A stretch of DNA of 64,000 nucleotides from Pseudomonadota bacterium (GTDB taxonomy: Bacteria > Pseudomonadota > Alphaproteobacteria > Rhodobacterales > Rhodobacteraceae), in assembly GCA_021779835.1 (NCBI GenBank), contig JAJXZX010000017.1:1-64000 (forward strand), in the 5' to 3' direction. The notes under the pieces were generated by a model, which made no database searches, was not told where the DNA came from, and was given only the letters and a program-made list of their open reading frames with translations. Positions 1 to 8,622 of this stretch are shown in pieces; the first letter of the stretch is position 1, and each line of letters begins with the position of its first letter. Position numbers and translations under genes: made by a program.

Positions 1-435
1 GCCTATATCATCGACAATCACCACCTTGCCCGCGCCCTGCATGACGAGGGGGTCAAACAGGTGCTGGTGCGCCCCATCGCCGACCTGCAAACGCTGGCGG
101 CTGACGAATTCTGGAGCTTTATCGCCAACCGCAACTGGCTGCATCTTTACGACGGGCAGGGGCTCTTGCGCCCGCTCAAGGATTTGCCAAAGTCGATCGC
201 CGCTGTGGCCGACGACCCCTATCGCTCGCTTGCAGGTGACGTGCGTCGCGCGGGCGGTTACTCCAAGGACATGACGCCCTACGCGGAATTCCTCTGGGCC
301 GATTTCCTGCGTCGCCGCGTCAAGCCAAAGCTGGTTGAGGGCGATTACGAAAAGGCCCTCGCGAAATCCGTCGCGCTGGCCCATAGCCACGCGGCCGACC
401 ACCTGCCGGGATGGTGCGGCGTCTCCGACGGCTGA
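1..435 (+). CDS. ParB-like nuclease-fold protein (partial, C-terminal part)
   Basis: The window opens inside this gene, so only its last 144 codons are visible, read in frame 1 up to a TGA. Residues YIIDNHHLARAL at the left edge look like the D-x-H-H-x-x-R-A core of ParB/sulfiredoxin-fold proteins. The tail (DDPYRSLAGDVRRAGGYSKD, FLWADFLRRRV, LPGWCG) resembles the PF08857 (putative ParB-like nuclease) family as I remember it. No DNA-binding HTH region is visible, so this is not the true chromosome-partition ParB. Its biochemical role is unknown. It converges on cbpM, whose stop lies 4 bp away. Confidence 0.7.
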   Translation, partial: AYIIDNHHLARALHDEGVKQVLVRPIADLQTLAADEFWSFIANRNWLHLYDGQGLLRPLKDLPKSIAAVADDPYRSLAGDVRRAGGYSKDMTPYAEFLWADFLRRRVKPKLVEGDYEKALAKSVALAHSHAADHLPGWCGVSDG

Positions 436-439
436 GGGT

Positions 440-778
440 TCAGCCCTTCTCGCGGGTTAGCACCGATCCGATCCGCCGCCGCACGTCTTCCGGCTCGGCG
501 GCAAGCGCCGCACTCAATGCCCGCAGGTCGGCCCGCGCGCTCAGCAACTGATCCAACAGCGACATCATTGCCCCCAGCGCATCCTCATCAAGGCCAAAGG
601 CCTCGTCGAGGTCGCAGAGCAGCCGCAGCCGCGCAATGTCGCTGTCAACAAACACGCGCTCGCCGCTGTCGGATCGGGCCGGGGCCACCACGTTCGCCTC
701 CAGATACCGCGTCAGCCGCACCCGTGTCAGGCGCGTCACCACGGTCAGGGTTTCGTCCTCGGAATACAATGTGGTCAT
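440..778 (-). CDS. cbpM: Chaperone modulator CbpM
   Basis: This is a small MerR-like protein of 112 aa. In the family, CbpM binds the J-domain of CbpA and restrains its co-chaperone activity. The N-terminal half carries the MerR-type helix-turn-helix pattern with a wing (LTRVRLTRYLEANVV, then RVFVDSDIARLRLLCDLDE), followed by a helical C-terminal half. Its ATG overlaps the stop of the DnaJ-like gene by 4 bp (775-778). That is the usual cbpA-cbpM arrangement and implies translational coupling and a matched amount of the two proteins. The assignment rests on size, the MerR-like start and the partner gene. Confidence 0.85.
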   Translation of the reverse strand: MTTLYSEDETLTVVTRLTRVRLTRYLEANVVAPARSDSGERVFVDSDIARLRLLCDLDEAFGLDEDALGAMMSLLDQLLSARADLRALSAALAAEPEDVRRRIGSVLTREKG

Positions 779-1704
779 GTCCGGCCTCCCTTGCGCGGGT
801 CATGGGCGTGGGTCTTGCGCCACTCTTCCATGAACGCCTCCAGCTCCGGGTCGATCTTGGCGGGCATCACGATGCGCAATTCGATCCGCTGATCGCCGCG
901 TTCTTTGGCGCCATGCGGTTGCACCCCGCGCCCGCGCAACCGCAACACGCGGCCAGAGCTGGCACCCTTCGGGATCGTCAGGCTTACCGGCCCGTCAATG
1001 GTCGGCGCCTCGACCTTGGCGCCCAGCACCGCCTCGTCGATGCCAATCGGCAGCACGGTCAGAATATCGTTGCCCTCGCGCCGGAAGGTCGGATGCGCGC
1101 GCACGGTGAGGGTGATCAGCGCGTCGCCCGCAGGCGCGCCGCCAATCCCCGCCGCCCCCTTGCCGCGCAGCCGCAGCGTCTGCCCATCCGAGGCACCGGG
1201 CGGGATCTGCACCTCCAGCTTGGCGCCATCGGGCAGGGTAATCGGCATCTTTGCCCCGCGCGCGGCATCCAGAAACGGCACCTCCATCGAAAACCGCAAG
1301 TCGGACCCCTGCGCGGCAAAGCCTTGCCCACCCCCACCGCCGCGATGGCGCAGAAAGTCGGCAAAGATGTCGGCGGGGTCGCCGTGCTGCCCGCCAAAGC
1401 CCTGCCCGCCGAAACCTTGAGACCCGCCCGGCTGCTGCCCGGCATAATCGCGGTAGAACTTCCGCTCTGGTTGCCGCTCGGCGCCCGAGGCGTCAATCTC
1501 GCCCGCATCAAAGCGCGCCCGTTGTGCGGGGTCTTTCAACAAATCATAAGCCGCCGCCGCCGCCTTGAACTTGGCCTCAGCCGCCGCGTCGTCGGGGTTC
1601 AGGTCCGGGTGGCTGACCCGCACGATCTTCTTGTAGGCCTTCTTGATGTCCTCGGCGCTCGCCGTCTTTTTCAGGCCAAGTGCCGCATAGGGATCTGTCG
1701 TCAT
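775..1704 (-). CDS. cbpA: DnaJ-type co-chaperone CbpA
   Basis: This is a J-domain co-chaperone of 309 aa that would stimulate DnaK ATPase in the cytoplasm. Residues 1-66 form the J-domain with the HPD tripeptide at about 32-34. A Gly/Phe-rich linker (GGSQGFGGQGFGG) follows near residues 90-110, then the two beta domains of the DnaJ C-terminal substrate-binding region. There is no CxxCxGxG zinc finger, so it is the CbpA class, not DnaJ. I chose the ATG at 1704 because AAGGAGAGGCTG lies directly before it. An upstream in-frame start at 1752 would add 16 residues unlike the family. It is transcribed ahead of cbpM. Confidence 0.9.
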   Translation of the reverse strand: MTTDPYAALGLKKTASAEDIKKAYKKIVRVSHPDLNPDDAAAEAKFKAAAAAYDLLKDPAQRARFDAGEIDASGAERQPERKFYRDYAGQQPGGSQGFGGQGFGGQHGDPADIFADFLRHRGGGGGQGFAAQGSDLRFSMEVPFLDAARGAKMPITLPDGAKLEVQIPPGASDGQTLRLRGKGAAGIGGAPAGDALITLTVRAHPTFRREGNDILTVLPIGIDEAVLGAKVEAPTIDGPVSLTIPKGASSGRVLRLRGRGVQPHGAKERGDQRIELRIVMPAKIDPELEAFMEEWRKTHAHDPRKGGRT

Positions 1705-1850
1705 CAGCCTCTCCTTCAAGGGGGCACGGCCAGTCGTGCCGAACCGCCCCATGTAGCGCCATCAAAACCGCCGCAAAGCGCGCGCGCGTTGATCTGTAGC
1801 AAGCCCGCCCGCATTAATCCCGGTGCAAGGTCCGGCCAACGGCCCGGCGC

Positions 1851-3245
1851 TCAGACCGTATGCAGATATAAATCGTAATCCACATCCGCAATGGTGCGGG
1901 CCACCCGCGCATATTCCGCCGCCTTGATCGCGGTAAAGGTGCGGTGCATGTCCTCGCCCAACGCGTCTTGCAGAAACGCCGAGGCCTTCGCCGCCTCGAT
2001 CGCCTGCCGCCAGTCGCGCGGGATCGTCAGCGCCCCCGCGGCATCCGCATAGCCGTTCCCCGTCGTCTCCGGCCCCGGATCCATGCGGTTCTGGATACCG
2101 TGCCGGATACCAGCCAAAATCGTTGCCGCCACCAGATAGGGGTTTGCATCCACCCCCGCAGGCCGATGCTCGATCCGGCGCGCGCGAATGTCCCCCGCCG
2201 GAATACGCAGCGCGACAGAGCGGTTGTTGACCCCCCAGGTCGGCGAGACCGGCGCATAGGATTGATTGGCAAACCGACGCCAGGAATTCGCGTGCGGCGC
2301 GAACACCAGCATCGATTCCCCCATCGTCGCCTGCAATCCGCCCATCGCGTGCAAAATGGTCTCGGTCCACTGCCCCTCGACCGCCTCGGCAAAGATATTG
2401 CGGCCCGTCGCATCCAACAACGAAGCGTGGAAATGCATACCGGAGCCCGCGTAATTCTCCACCGGTTTCGCCATGAAGCAGGCGATCACGCCATGCTTGC
2501 GCGCCTGCATCCGCACGATACGCTTCAGCCGCACCAGATCGTCAGCGGCCTGCATCACATCCTCGCGGTAGTGCAGCGTCAGCTCATACTGCCCCGGTGC
2601 ATATTCGGAAATCAGCGTTTCGGCCTTGATCCCGGCCTTTTCAGCCGCCGCATAAACGTCGGAAAACAGCGGCACCATGCCATGCAGGTGATCGACCGAA
2701 TAGACCTCGGTCTTGGAACTCGCCCGCCCGTCCAGCACATCGCGTGCGGGCTGCACCTTGCCGTTGCCGTCGCGGTCATTGGCGAGCAGGAAGAACTCCA
2801 GCTCGAACGCTGCCGCCGCGCGCAGGCCCTCGACGGCCAAGGCATCGACCTGACGCTGCAACGCATGGCGCGGGTCAGAGGTCATCAGCGCGCCATCCAG
2901 ATGATACATCGACATGAACACCTCGCCGCGCGGCGGTGTGGTGCCATGCAGCGGCACCAGCGTGCCCGGAATGGGCCAAGCGCGCAGATCGCCATCGCCC
3001 TGATCCCAGATCAGCCCGGTTTCATGCACATCCTCGCCGCAAATATCGAGGCCCAGGATCGAGATCGGCAAATGCCGCCCGCCGGTGAAGAACGGCATCA
3101 ATTCGTGGCGCCGGATGATCTTGCCGCGCCCGATGCCATTGGCGTCGTGCAGCACGATATCAAACGCTTCAATCTCGGGATGGGCGGCCAGAAAGGCCTC
3201 GGCCTCGGCAGGGTTGGAACCGGAGGGGCTGGTGGTTTTGCTCAT
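1851..3245 (-). CDS. Glutamine synthetase-like gamma-glutamyl ligase
   Basis: This 464-aa protein belongs to the glutamine synthetase superfamily. Visible motifs are the beta-grasp start (DANGIGRGKIIRRHELMPFF), the metal-binding Glu pair (FELEFFL), the GSGMHFHASL catalytic segment near residue 245 and the ATP/glutamate segment NNRSVALRIP. The NLYDLPPEE adenylylation site of housekeeping GlnA is absent. Together with its place in a catabolic operon, this points to ligation of glutamate to an amine rather than ammonia assimilation, as in PuuA or GlnA3 relatives; the substrate is not readable. The start at 3245 sits 1 bp upstream of the aminotransferase stop, so the two are coupled. It is the last gene of the operon that begins with the TetR gene. 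Confidence 0.82.
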   Translation of the reverse strand: MSKTTSPSGSNPAEAEAFLAAHPEIEAFDIVLHDANGIGRGKIIRRHELMPFFTGGRHLPISILGLDICGEDVHETGLIWDQGDGDLRAWPIPGTLVPLHGTTPPRGEVFMSMYHLDGALMTSDPRHALQRQVDALAVEGLRAAAAFELEFFLLANDRDGNGKVQPARDVLDGRASSKTEVYSVDHLHGMVPLFSDVYAAAEKAGIKAETLISEYAPGQYELTLHYREDVMQAADDLVRLKRIVRMQARKHGVIACFMAKPVENYAGSGMHFHASLLDATGRNIFAEAVEGQWTETILHAMGGLQATMGESMLVFAPHANSWRRFANQSYAPVSPTWGVNNRSVALRIPAGDIRARRIEHRPAGVDANPYLVAATILAGIRHGIQNRMDPGPETTGNGYADAAGALTIPRDWRQAIEAAKASAFLQDALGEDMHRTFTAIKAAEYARVARTIADVDYDLYLHTV

Positions 3246-3246
3246 G

Positions 3247-4623
3247 TCAGTCTCGATAAAACAGGTCGGAAAGGATTTCGTCGAAGGCAAAGATCAACCG
3301 ATCAATCTGCCGCTTTTTGGTGGCCGGGGAAATCAGCATCATGTTGTGGAACGGCGCGATCAGACTGCCGCGATTGACCAGCGCCATATGCAGCGCCGCC
3401 TCCAGCGCGGGCTGATGCGCCGCTGCGGCCTCGGTGCCATTGGTCAACGGGCCGGGGGCGCAGATGAATTCCACCCGCGCGCCAACCCGCGCCACATGCC
3501 ACGGCGCGCCATGGTCCTCGATCACGCGGGTCAGCCCCGCCGCCAGACGCTCCGCCCCGCGTTCCATATGAACGTAAGCCTCGCGCGTCATCACCTCGGC
3601 CAGCGTGGCGCGCAGACAGGCGAACTGCATCGGATTGGCTGACAGCGTGGTGCCCATGCCGGAATGCCCAGCGGGCCGCGCTGCATCATAGACGCCAAAC
3701 TGCGCCGCGACCGCCGGGCTGAGCCCCCAAACGGCCGTAGGCATCCCGCCCGCCACACATTTGCCCACCACGAAAATATCCGGCTCCAGCCCATGCACGC
3801 GGGTATAGCCGCCCAAGCCGGACGAGATCGTATGCGTCTCGTCGATCATCAACAGCGCGCCATACTTGCGGCACAAAGCGCGCAACCCGGCATGAAACCC
3901 CGGCGCGGGCAGCACCATGCAGGAATTGGTCATCACCGGCTCGGTCAGCACCGCCGCCACCTCGCCAGAGGCAAGCGCCGCCTCCACCCCCGCCAGATCG
4001 TTGAACTCCACCGCCACCGCCGTTTGCGTCAGATCCGCGACCTGACCCACCAGACCGGGCCGCGCCACCGTGCGTCCGTGATCGAGCGCCACCATCGTGT
4101 CATCCACCGTGCCGTGATAGCAGCCGTTGAACACCAGAACCTTGGCCCGCCCGGTCACCGCGCGCGCCACGCGCAGGGCAAAGCGGTTGGCATCGGTCGC
4201 AGTGGTGGCGATCTGCCAGCGGAAATCACCAAAGCGCATCGTCAGTAGCTGCCCCGCCTCCAGCGCATCCTCCGTGGGCAACATATAGGTCAGCCCGCGC
4301 CGCGCCTGCGCACGGATCGCGCGGGCCACCGGCGCGGGCGAATGGCCAAACATCGAGCCGGTATCGCCCAGACAGAAATCGTCCATCTCGAACCCGTCAA
4401 TGTCGGTGATCCGCGCCCCCTCGGCCCGTGCCACCAGCATCGGAAATGGCATCGGCCAATCGCGCATCCAATGCATCGGCACACCGTCAAGGAACGCAGC
4501 CGCCCCCTTGGCCAAGGCCTCAGCGGTGCGCACGCGCGTCTTGGCGTAACGCTCCGCCTCGCGGCTGGCCAAGGCCTCAATCCGCGCACGCGGAATGCCA
4601 GCGATGAGGTCGGGGGTCTGCAT
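3247..4623 (-). CDS. Class III aminotransferase (PLP-dependent)
   Basis: This is a 458-aa fold-type I PLP enzyme of the class III group, which includes glutamate-1-semialdehyde aminomutase and omega-aminotransferases. Recognisable parts are the substrate-channel segment around FCLGDTGSMFGHSPAP, the cofactor segment VFNGCYHGTVDD, the PLP-ring Asp in LLMIDETHT, and the Schiff-base Lys in FVVGKCVAGGMP. I place the start at 4623 because AGGTGAG lies 8 bp upstream; a start at 4662 would add 13 poorly conserved residues. It sits between the ThDP enzyme and the GS-like ligase. It probably transfers the amino group of the compound imported by the adjacent ABC transporter, or of the aldehyde made by the decarboxylase. 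Confidence 0.85.
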   Translation of the reverse strand: MQTPDLIAGIPRARIEALASREAERYAKTRVRTAEALAKGAAAFLDGVPMHWMRDWPMPFPMLVARAEGARITDIDGFEMDDFCLGDTGSMFGHSPAPVARAIRAQARRGLTYMLPTEDALEAGQLLTMRFGDFRWQIATTATDANRFALRVARAVTGRAKVLVFNGCYHGTVDDTMVALDHGRTVARPGLVGQVADLTQTAVAVEFNDLAGVEAALASGEVAAVLTEPVMTNSCMVLPAPGFHAGLRALCRKYGALLMIDETHTISSGLGGYTRVHGLEPDIFVVGKCVAGGMPTAVWGLSPAVAAQFGVYDAARPAGHSGMGTTLSANPMQFACLRATLAEVMTREAYVHMERGAERLAAGLTRVIEDHGAPWHVARVGARVEFICAPGPLTNGTEAAAAHQPALEAALHMALVNRGSLIAPFHNMMLISPATKKRQIDRLIFAFDEILSDLFYRD

Positions 4624-4719
4624 AGTCTCACCTGTCAGGGCCATACGGGCCACAGCCGTCATAAGCCGCCCGCGTCAACGCGTCCATCCATAGCGGTGCC
4701 GCAGGCGAAGCCCCCGCCG

Positions 4720-6282
4720 CTATCGCACCGTCACCTCGATCATCCTTGGCCCGGTGCGGGACGCCGCAAGTGCTGCACGCAATGCCTCCGGCGTATCGTG
4801 CACCCGCGCAAACGGCATCCGGCAGGCGGCGGCCAGCGGCTCGAACAGCGGTGGCGTCGGGTCGCATCCGATCACATCGGTGCCCGCCGCCTCCATCGCC
4901 TGCGCAATCTCGCGATAGCCCGCGTTGTTCCAGACAACAAAGGTGACATCGAGCGCCTCATCCACCGCCGTCAGCAACTCGGCAAGGCTGAACTGTAGGC
5001 CCCCGTCGCCAGTCAGGCACACCACCGGCACGCCCGGCGCGGCAATTGCGGCCCCCAATGCGGCAGGCGGGCCATAGCCCAACGACCCGAACCCGGTCGC
5101 CGCATTAAACCAGCCGCCGGGCCGGTCGTGGTCATAGTAAAGATTGCCCGCATAGACCGGCTGCGTGCTGTCGCCCACGATCAGCGCGCGGGGCAGGGCG
5201 GCCCGGATCGCCTCCAGCATTGTCAACTGGTGGCGCATGTCCTCGGTCAACTCCGCCTGCGCCGCCGTCCGCACCGCCGCCGCCCGCGCCGCACCGTCTG
5301 CCTTGGCCTGCGCCAGAAACGGCAGCAAAGCCGCCAGAGTCGCCCCGGCATCACCGCAGAGCGTCAGCGCCGCCGGGTGGCGGTCCAACTGATCCGCGTC
5401 AACGTCAATCCGGATCATCGCGCGTGTATCGGGGAAGTTGCCGCGGCCATACATGTCGTAATCCGTCGGGCCAAATTCGGTGCCGATCGCAAAAATCACG
5501 TCGGCCGCTGCAATCAACTCGCGCACCGCTTGCAAGCTCGGGCTCGCCGGCACCACCAGCGCATGGGCGTGCATCAGCCCGCGCGCATTGGTGGTCTGCA
5601 CCACCGGCGCATCAAGCCGCTCGGCCACCGCCTGCAACGCCGCCCCCGCCGCTTTCGCCCCACCGCCCGCAAGGATAACCACCCGCCGCGCCGCGCTCAG
5701 CCGCGCCGCCGCGTCGGCCAGACCCTCTGCCACCACAGGTGCCGCTAAAGCCTTGGCCGCAGGTTGCGCCGGGCAGGGCAGGGGCATCACATCGGTCGGC
5801 ACCTGCACCAGCACCGGCCCGCCACGCCCCTCGGTCAGCGCCTCAAAGGCCCCATCCAACGCAGGCGCCAGATCGCCCGCCCCCCGGATCTCGGTCGCCA
5901 GCAACGCCAGCTTGCGCACCAACCCCAGCTGGTCAGGCATCTCATGCAGAAACCCCAGCCCCTTGCCCTGCGTGGCGACCGCATTGACCCCCGCCACCAC
6001 CAGCACTGGCACTGAATCCGCCCGCGCTTGCCCCATCGGCGTCAGCGCATTCGTCACCCCCGGCCCGGTAATCACAAACGCCACACCGGGCTTGCCCGAC
6101 ACCCGCGCATAGCCATCCGCCATGAACACGGCAGAGCCCTCATGGCGCGGCGTCACATGGCGGATGCCCGAGTTCGGCAAGCCGCGATACAGCTCGATCG
6201 TATGCACACCGGGGATGCCAAACACCACCTCGACGCCACGCGCCTTGAGCCCTTGCACAAGGGCCTCGCCAATGCTGGTCAT
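4720..6282 (-). CDS. ThDP-dependent enzyme, acetolactate synthase/2-oxo acid decarboxylase family
   Basis: This 520-aa protein has the three-domain thiamine diphosphate architecture. The N-terminal PYR domain carries the catalytic Glu (TPRHEGSAVFMADGYARVSG). A central Rossmann-like domain follows, and the C-terminal domain has the ThDP/Mg motif starting GDGGLQF and ending about 28 residues later in WNN. It lacks a plant-type transit region or any regulatory partner, so it is not housekeeping IlvB. The start region (GIPGVHTIELYRGL) resembles proteins commonly annotated as 5-guanidino-2-oxopentanoate decarboxylase (AruI-like). That substrate is an inference supported by the neighbouring aminotransferase and amino acid transporter. 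Its ATG lies 1 bp upstream of the TetR stop. Confidence 0.82.
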   Translation of the reverse strand: MTSIGEALVQGLKARGVEVVFGIPGVHTIELYRGLPNSGIRHVTPRHEGSAVFMADGYARVSGKPGVAFVITGPGVTNALTPMGQARADSVPVLVVAGVNAVATQGKGLGFLHEMPDQLGLVRKLALLATEIRGAGDLAPALDGAFEALTEGRGGPVLVQVPTDVMPLPCPAQPAAKALAAPVVAEGLADAAARLSAARRVVILAGGGAKAAGAALQAVAERLDAPVVQTTNARGLMHAHALVVPASPSLQAVRELIAAADVIFAIGTEFGPTDYDMYGRGNFPDTRAMIRIDVDADQLDRHPAALTLCGDAGATLAALLPFLAQAKADGAARAAAVRTAAQAELTEDMRHQLTMLEAIRAALPRALIVGDSTQPVYAGNLYYDHDRPGGWFNAATGFGSLGYGPPAALGAAIAAPGVPVVCLTGDGGLQFSLAELLTAVDEALDVTFVVWNNAGYREIAQAMEAAGTDVIGCDPTPPLFEPLAAACRMPFARVHDTPEALRAALAASRTGPRMIEVTVR

Positions 6283-6283
6283 G

Positions 6284-6931
6284 TCAGTCCTCCAACGCCG
6301 CTGCCAGATCCAGTCCTAGCAGAAGCCCAATATTGGCCACTCCCAAACGCGGCAGTTCCCCGTCGGAAAACGCATCGGGAAGCGAGCTGCCCTCCATCCA
6401 CAACCCGTCGATCAGCGCGTTGCAGCTTATCGCGTGGCGGCGCAGTTCCTCTGGCGAATCACCGCGCCCCACCGACGCCAGCGCCTCGGCGATCAAAACG
6501 TCCAATTCGAAGCGAAATGCGTGGTAGGTTTTGTGATGCACCGCCCTCATCACGGGATCGTGTTGAACCAGATGGATGAACCCCGCCCACAAACCGACCG
6601 CGCGCGCATCCACCATCGGCGGCGTCAGCGAGGCCACGACGAACCGCGCCAGACGGGCGACCGGGTCCGCCACGCCGTCTGCAACCGTGGCGCGGTGATC
6701 GTCGGTCATGCGCTGCATAAAGCTGGCGTAAGCCGCGCACAGCAAATCTTCCTTGGTATGAAAGTAATGGCGGATCAATCCCGGCGTTACACCCGCCCGC
6801 GCGGCAATGGCGCGCACGGTTGCCGCCTGCGGTCCGCCCTCGGCGATCAGTTCGAGCGCTGCCGCGATCAGGTCACCCTGCCGCTGCGCCTCGCCTTCGC
6901 GCCTAAATTTGCGCCGCACACCGTCCGCCAT
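6284..6931 (-). CDS. TetR family regulator, BetI-like
   Basis: This 215-aa regulator has an N-terminal TetR helix-turn-helix (IAAALELIAEGGPQAATVRAI, then ARAGVTPGLIRHYFHTKEDL), followed by a BetI-type ligand domain. It is the first gene of the minus-strand catabolic operon and faces the ABC transporter operon across about 80 bp. It most likely represses one or both operons until the substrate arrives. The ATG at 6931 has GAGG 6 bp upstream; ATG 6937 and TTG 6943 are alternatives. A TATAAT box at 6944-6949 (minus strand) lies so close that the mRNA leader would be only a few bases. Confidence 0.85.
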   Translation of the reverse strand: MADGVRRKFRREGEAQRQGDLIAAALELIAEGGPQAATVRAIAARAGVTPGLIRHYFHTKEDLLCAAYASFMQRMTDDHRATVADGVADPVARLARFVVASLTPPMVDARAVGLWAGFIHLVQHDPVMRAVHHKTYHAFRFELDVLIAEALASVGRGDSPEELRRHAISCNALIDGLWMEGSSLPDAFSDGELPRLGVANIGLLLGLDLAAALED

Positions 6932-6943
6932 TGACATCCTCAA

Positions 6944-7012
6944 ATTATACGCTTGCAGAATTACCGCAGCCCGGTGTTAATACAACGGAAATGTGACGGA
7001 GAGTGCCCCTGC
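6944..7012. promoter_or_regulatory. Divergent control region of the TetR operon and ABC transporter
   Basis: This AT-rich gap separates the two divergent operons. On the minus strand TATAAT lies at 6949-6944, and TTGTAT sits further upstream. On the plus strand a TTAATAC stretch lies near 6976. No long palindrome is obvious by eye, so the TetR operator is not pinned down. The shared gap is the natural place for it. Confidence 0.4.
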
Positions 7013-7804
7013 ATGTCAAACGCCGCGACTCAAACAGCATCATCTGCTTCGCGTAGCGATGCAATTGTCATCGACAATCTCCACAAATCCTTTGGCCCGC
7101 TGGAAGTGCTGAAGGGCGTCTCGCTGAAAGCGCGGGAAGGCGACGTGGTCGCGATCATTGGCGGGTCCGGCTCGGGCAAATCGACGATGCTGCGCTGCAT
7201 CAACTTTCTTGAAACCCCAACCAGCGGCAAGATCGTCATCGCCGGCGAGGAAATCGTGCTGCGCGACGATGGCACCCCCGCCAGCCGCAAACAGATCGAA
7301 CACGCCCGCCGCCAGCTTGGCATGGTGTTCCAGTCCTTCAACCTGTGGAGCCACAAGACAGTCCTCGAAAACCTGATCGAGGTGCCGATCCATGTGCTGG
7401 GCGTCCCCAAGGCAGATGCGATCGCGCGGGCCGAAAAGCTGCTGGCCCGCGTCGGCCTTGCGGAAAAGGCCCATGTTTACCCGGCCTTCATGTCCGGCGG
7501 TCAGCAGCAACGCGCGGCGATTGCCCGCGCGCTGGCCATCGAACCCCGCGCCATGCTGTTCGACGAGCCGACCTCCGCGCTCGACCCCGAACTGGTGGGC
7601 GAGGTTCTCAACGTTATTCGCGGCCTTGCCGATGAGGGCCGCACCATGATCCTTGTCACGCACGAAATGAAATTCGCGCGTGAGGTGTCTAGCCATGTGA
7701 TCTACCTGCACAATGGTGTGATCGAGGAAGAGGGGCCGCCAGAACAACTGTTCGGTGATCCCAAGTCAGAACGCCTGAAACAATTTCTTAAATCCGTCGC
7801 TTAA
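7013..7804 (+). CDS. Polar amino acid ABC transporter, ATP-binding protein
   Basis: This 263-aa nucleotide-binding subunit powers uptake at the inner membrane. It shows Walker A (GGSGSGKST, about residue 50), the Q-loop, the signature MSGGQQQR, Walker B with catalytic Glu (MLFDEPTSALDP), and the H-loop (LVTHEM). Sequence and size match the HisP/GlnQ/OccP group. The ATG at 7013 gives the usual short leader before IVIDNLHKSFG; an upstream in-frame start at 6953 would run into the promoter region. It heads an operon with a binding protein and two permeases. Confidence 0.92.
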   Translation: MSNAATQTASSASRSDAIVIDNLHKSFGPLEVLKGVSLKAREGDVVAIIGGSGSGKSTMLRCINFLETPTSGKIVIAGEEIVLRDDGTPASRKQIEHARRQLGMVFQSFNLWSHKTVLENLIEVPIHVLGVPKADAIARAEKLLARVGLAEKAHVYPAFMSGGQQQRAAIARALAIEPRAMLFDEPTSALDPELVGEVLNVIRGLADEGRTMILVTHEMKFAREVSSHVIYLHNGVIEEEGPPEQLFGDPKSERLKQFLKSVA

Positions 7805-7838
7805 AGCGGAAACCTTACTAACAGAGAGGAAGACCCCG

Positions 7839-8612
7839 ATGAAACTTAAGCTTATGGCGCTTGCCGCCGTTGCTGCGCTTGGCCTTGGCACCGCCGCAAT
7901 GGCCGCCCCGGTAAAGGTTGGCGTCGCCGCCGAACCCTATCCGCCGTTCACCTCGCCCGACGCGTCGGGCCACTGGTCCGGCTGGGAAATTGACATCATG
8001 AACGCGATCTGCACCGACCAGAAACTCGACTGCGTCGTGACGCCGGTTGCGTGGGACGGCATCATTCCCGCGCTCACCGCTGGCCAGATCGACATGATCA
8101 TTTCGTCGATGTCGATCACCAAAGAGCGTGAGAAAGTCATCAACTTCTCTGACAAATACTACGAAACGCCCGCCGCGCTTGCGGTGACGAAAGACGCGAC
8201 CTTCAAGCCGACGGCCGAGGGCCTGAAAGGCAAAACGATCGGCGTCGAAACCGGCTCGATCAACAAGGACTATGCCGAGAAATTCTTTGGCAAGACCTCG
8301 ACCCTGAAAGTCTATCAGACCCAGGACCTCGCCAACCAGGATCTCGCGGCTGGCCGCATTGACGCGACCGTCGGCGACGAATTCGCGCTGCAAGCGTTCC
8401 TCGACAGCGCGTCGGGCAAGGATTGCTGCAAATCCATGGGCGCGCTGCCCTACGATTCGGCAACGCTTGGCACCGGCATCGGCGCTGGCTTCCGCAAAAG
8501 CGACACCGCGCTTCGCGACAAGTTCAACAAGGGGATCAAAGACATCCGTGCCAACGGCACCTATGACAAGATCACCAAGAAGTACTTCTCGTTCGACATC
8601 TACGGCGGCTGA
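7839..8612 (+). CDS. Polar amino acid ABC transporter, periplasmic binding protein
   Basis: This is a 257-aa family 3 solute-binding protein. It begins with a clear signal peptide (MKLKLMALAAVAALGLG, cleavage after AMA near residue 23). The mature part has the cluster signature around WSGWEIDIMNAIC, then GQIDMIISSMSIT and KVINFSDKYYET. Two cysteine pairs (IC..LDC and DCC) are present, as in lysine/arginine/ornithine- and octopine-binding proteins. It sits between the ATPase and permease genes with a GAGAGGAAG ribosome site. The ligand is probably a cationic amino acid or relative, by family resemblance only. Confidence 0.9.
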   Translation: MKLKLMALAAVAALGLGTAAMAAPVKVGVAAEPYPPFTSPDASGHWSGWEIDIMNAICTDQKLDCVVTPVAWDGIIPALTAGQIDMIISSMSITKEREKVINFSDKYYETPAALAVTKDATFKPTAEGLKGKTIGVETGSINKDYAEKFFGKTSTLKVYQTQDLANQDLAAGRIDATVGDEFALQAFLDSASGKDCCKSMGALPYDSATLGTGIGAGFRKSDTALRDKFNKGIKDIRANGTYDKITKKYFSFDIYGG

Positions 8613-8622
8613 GATCTGAGCC

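Noticed and set aside
1..435. Chromosome-partition ParB and a nearby origin
   Set aside because: The visible part fits the ParB-like nuclease family PF08857 without an HTH, and no parA, parS-like repeats or DnaA boxes were seen.
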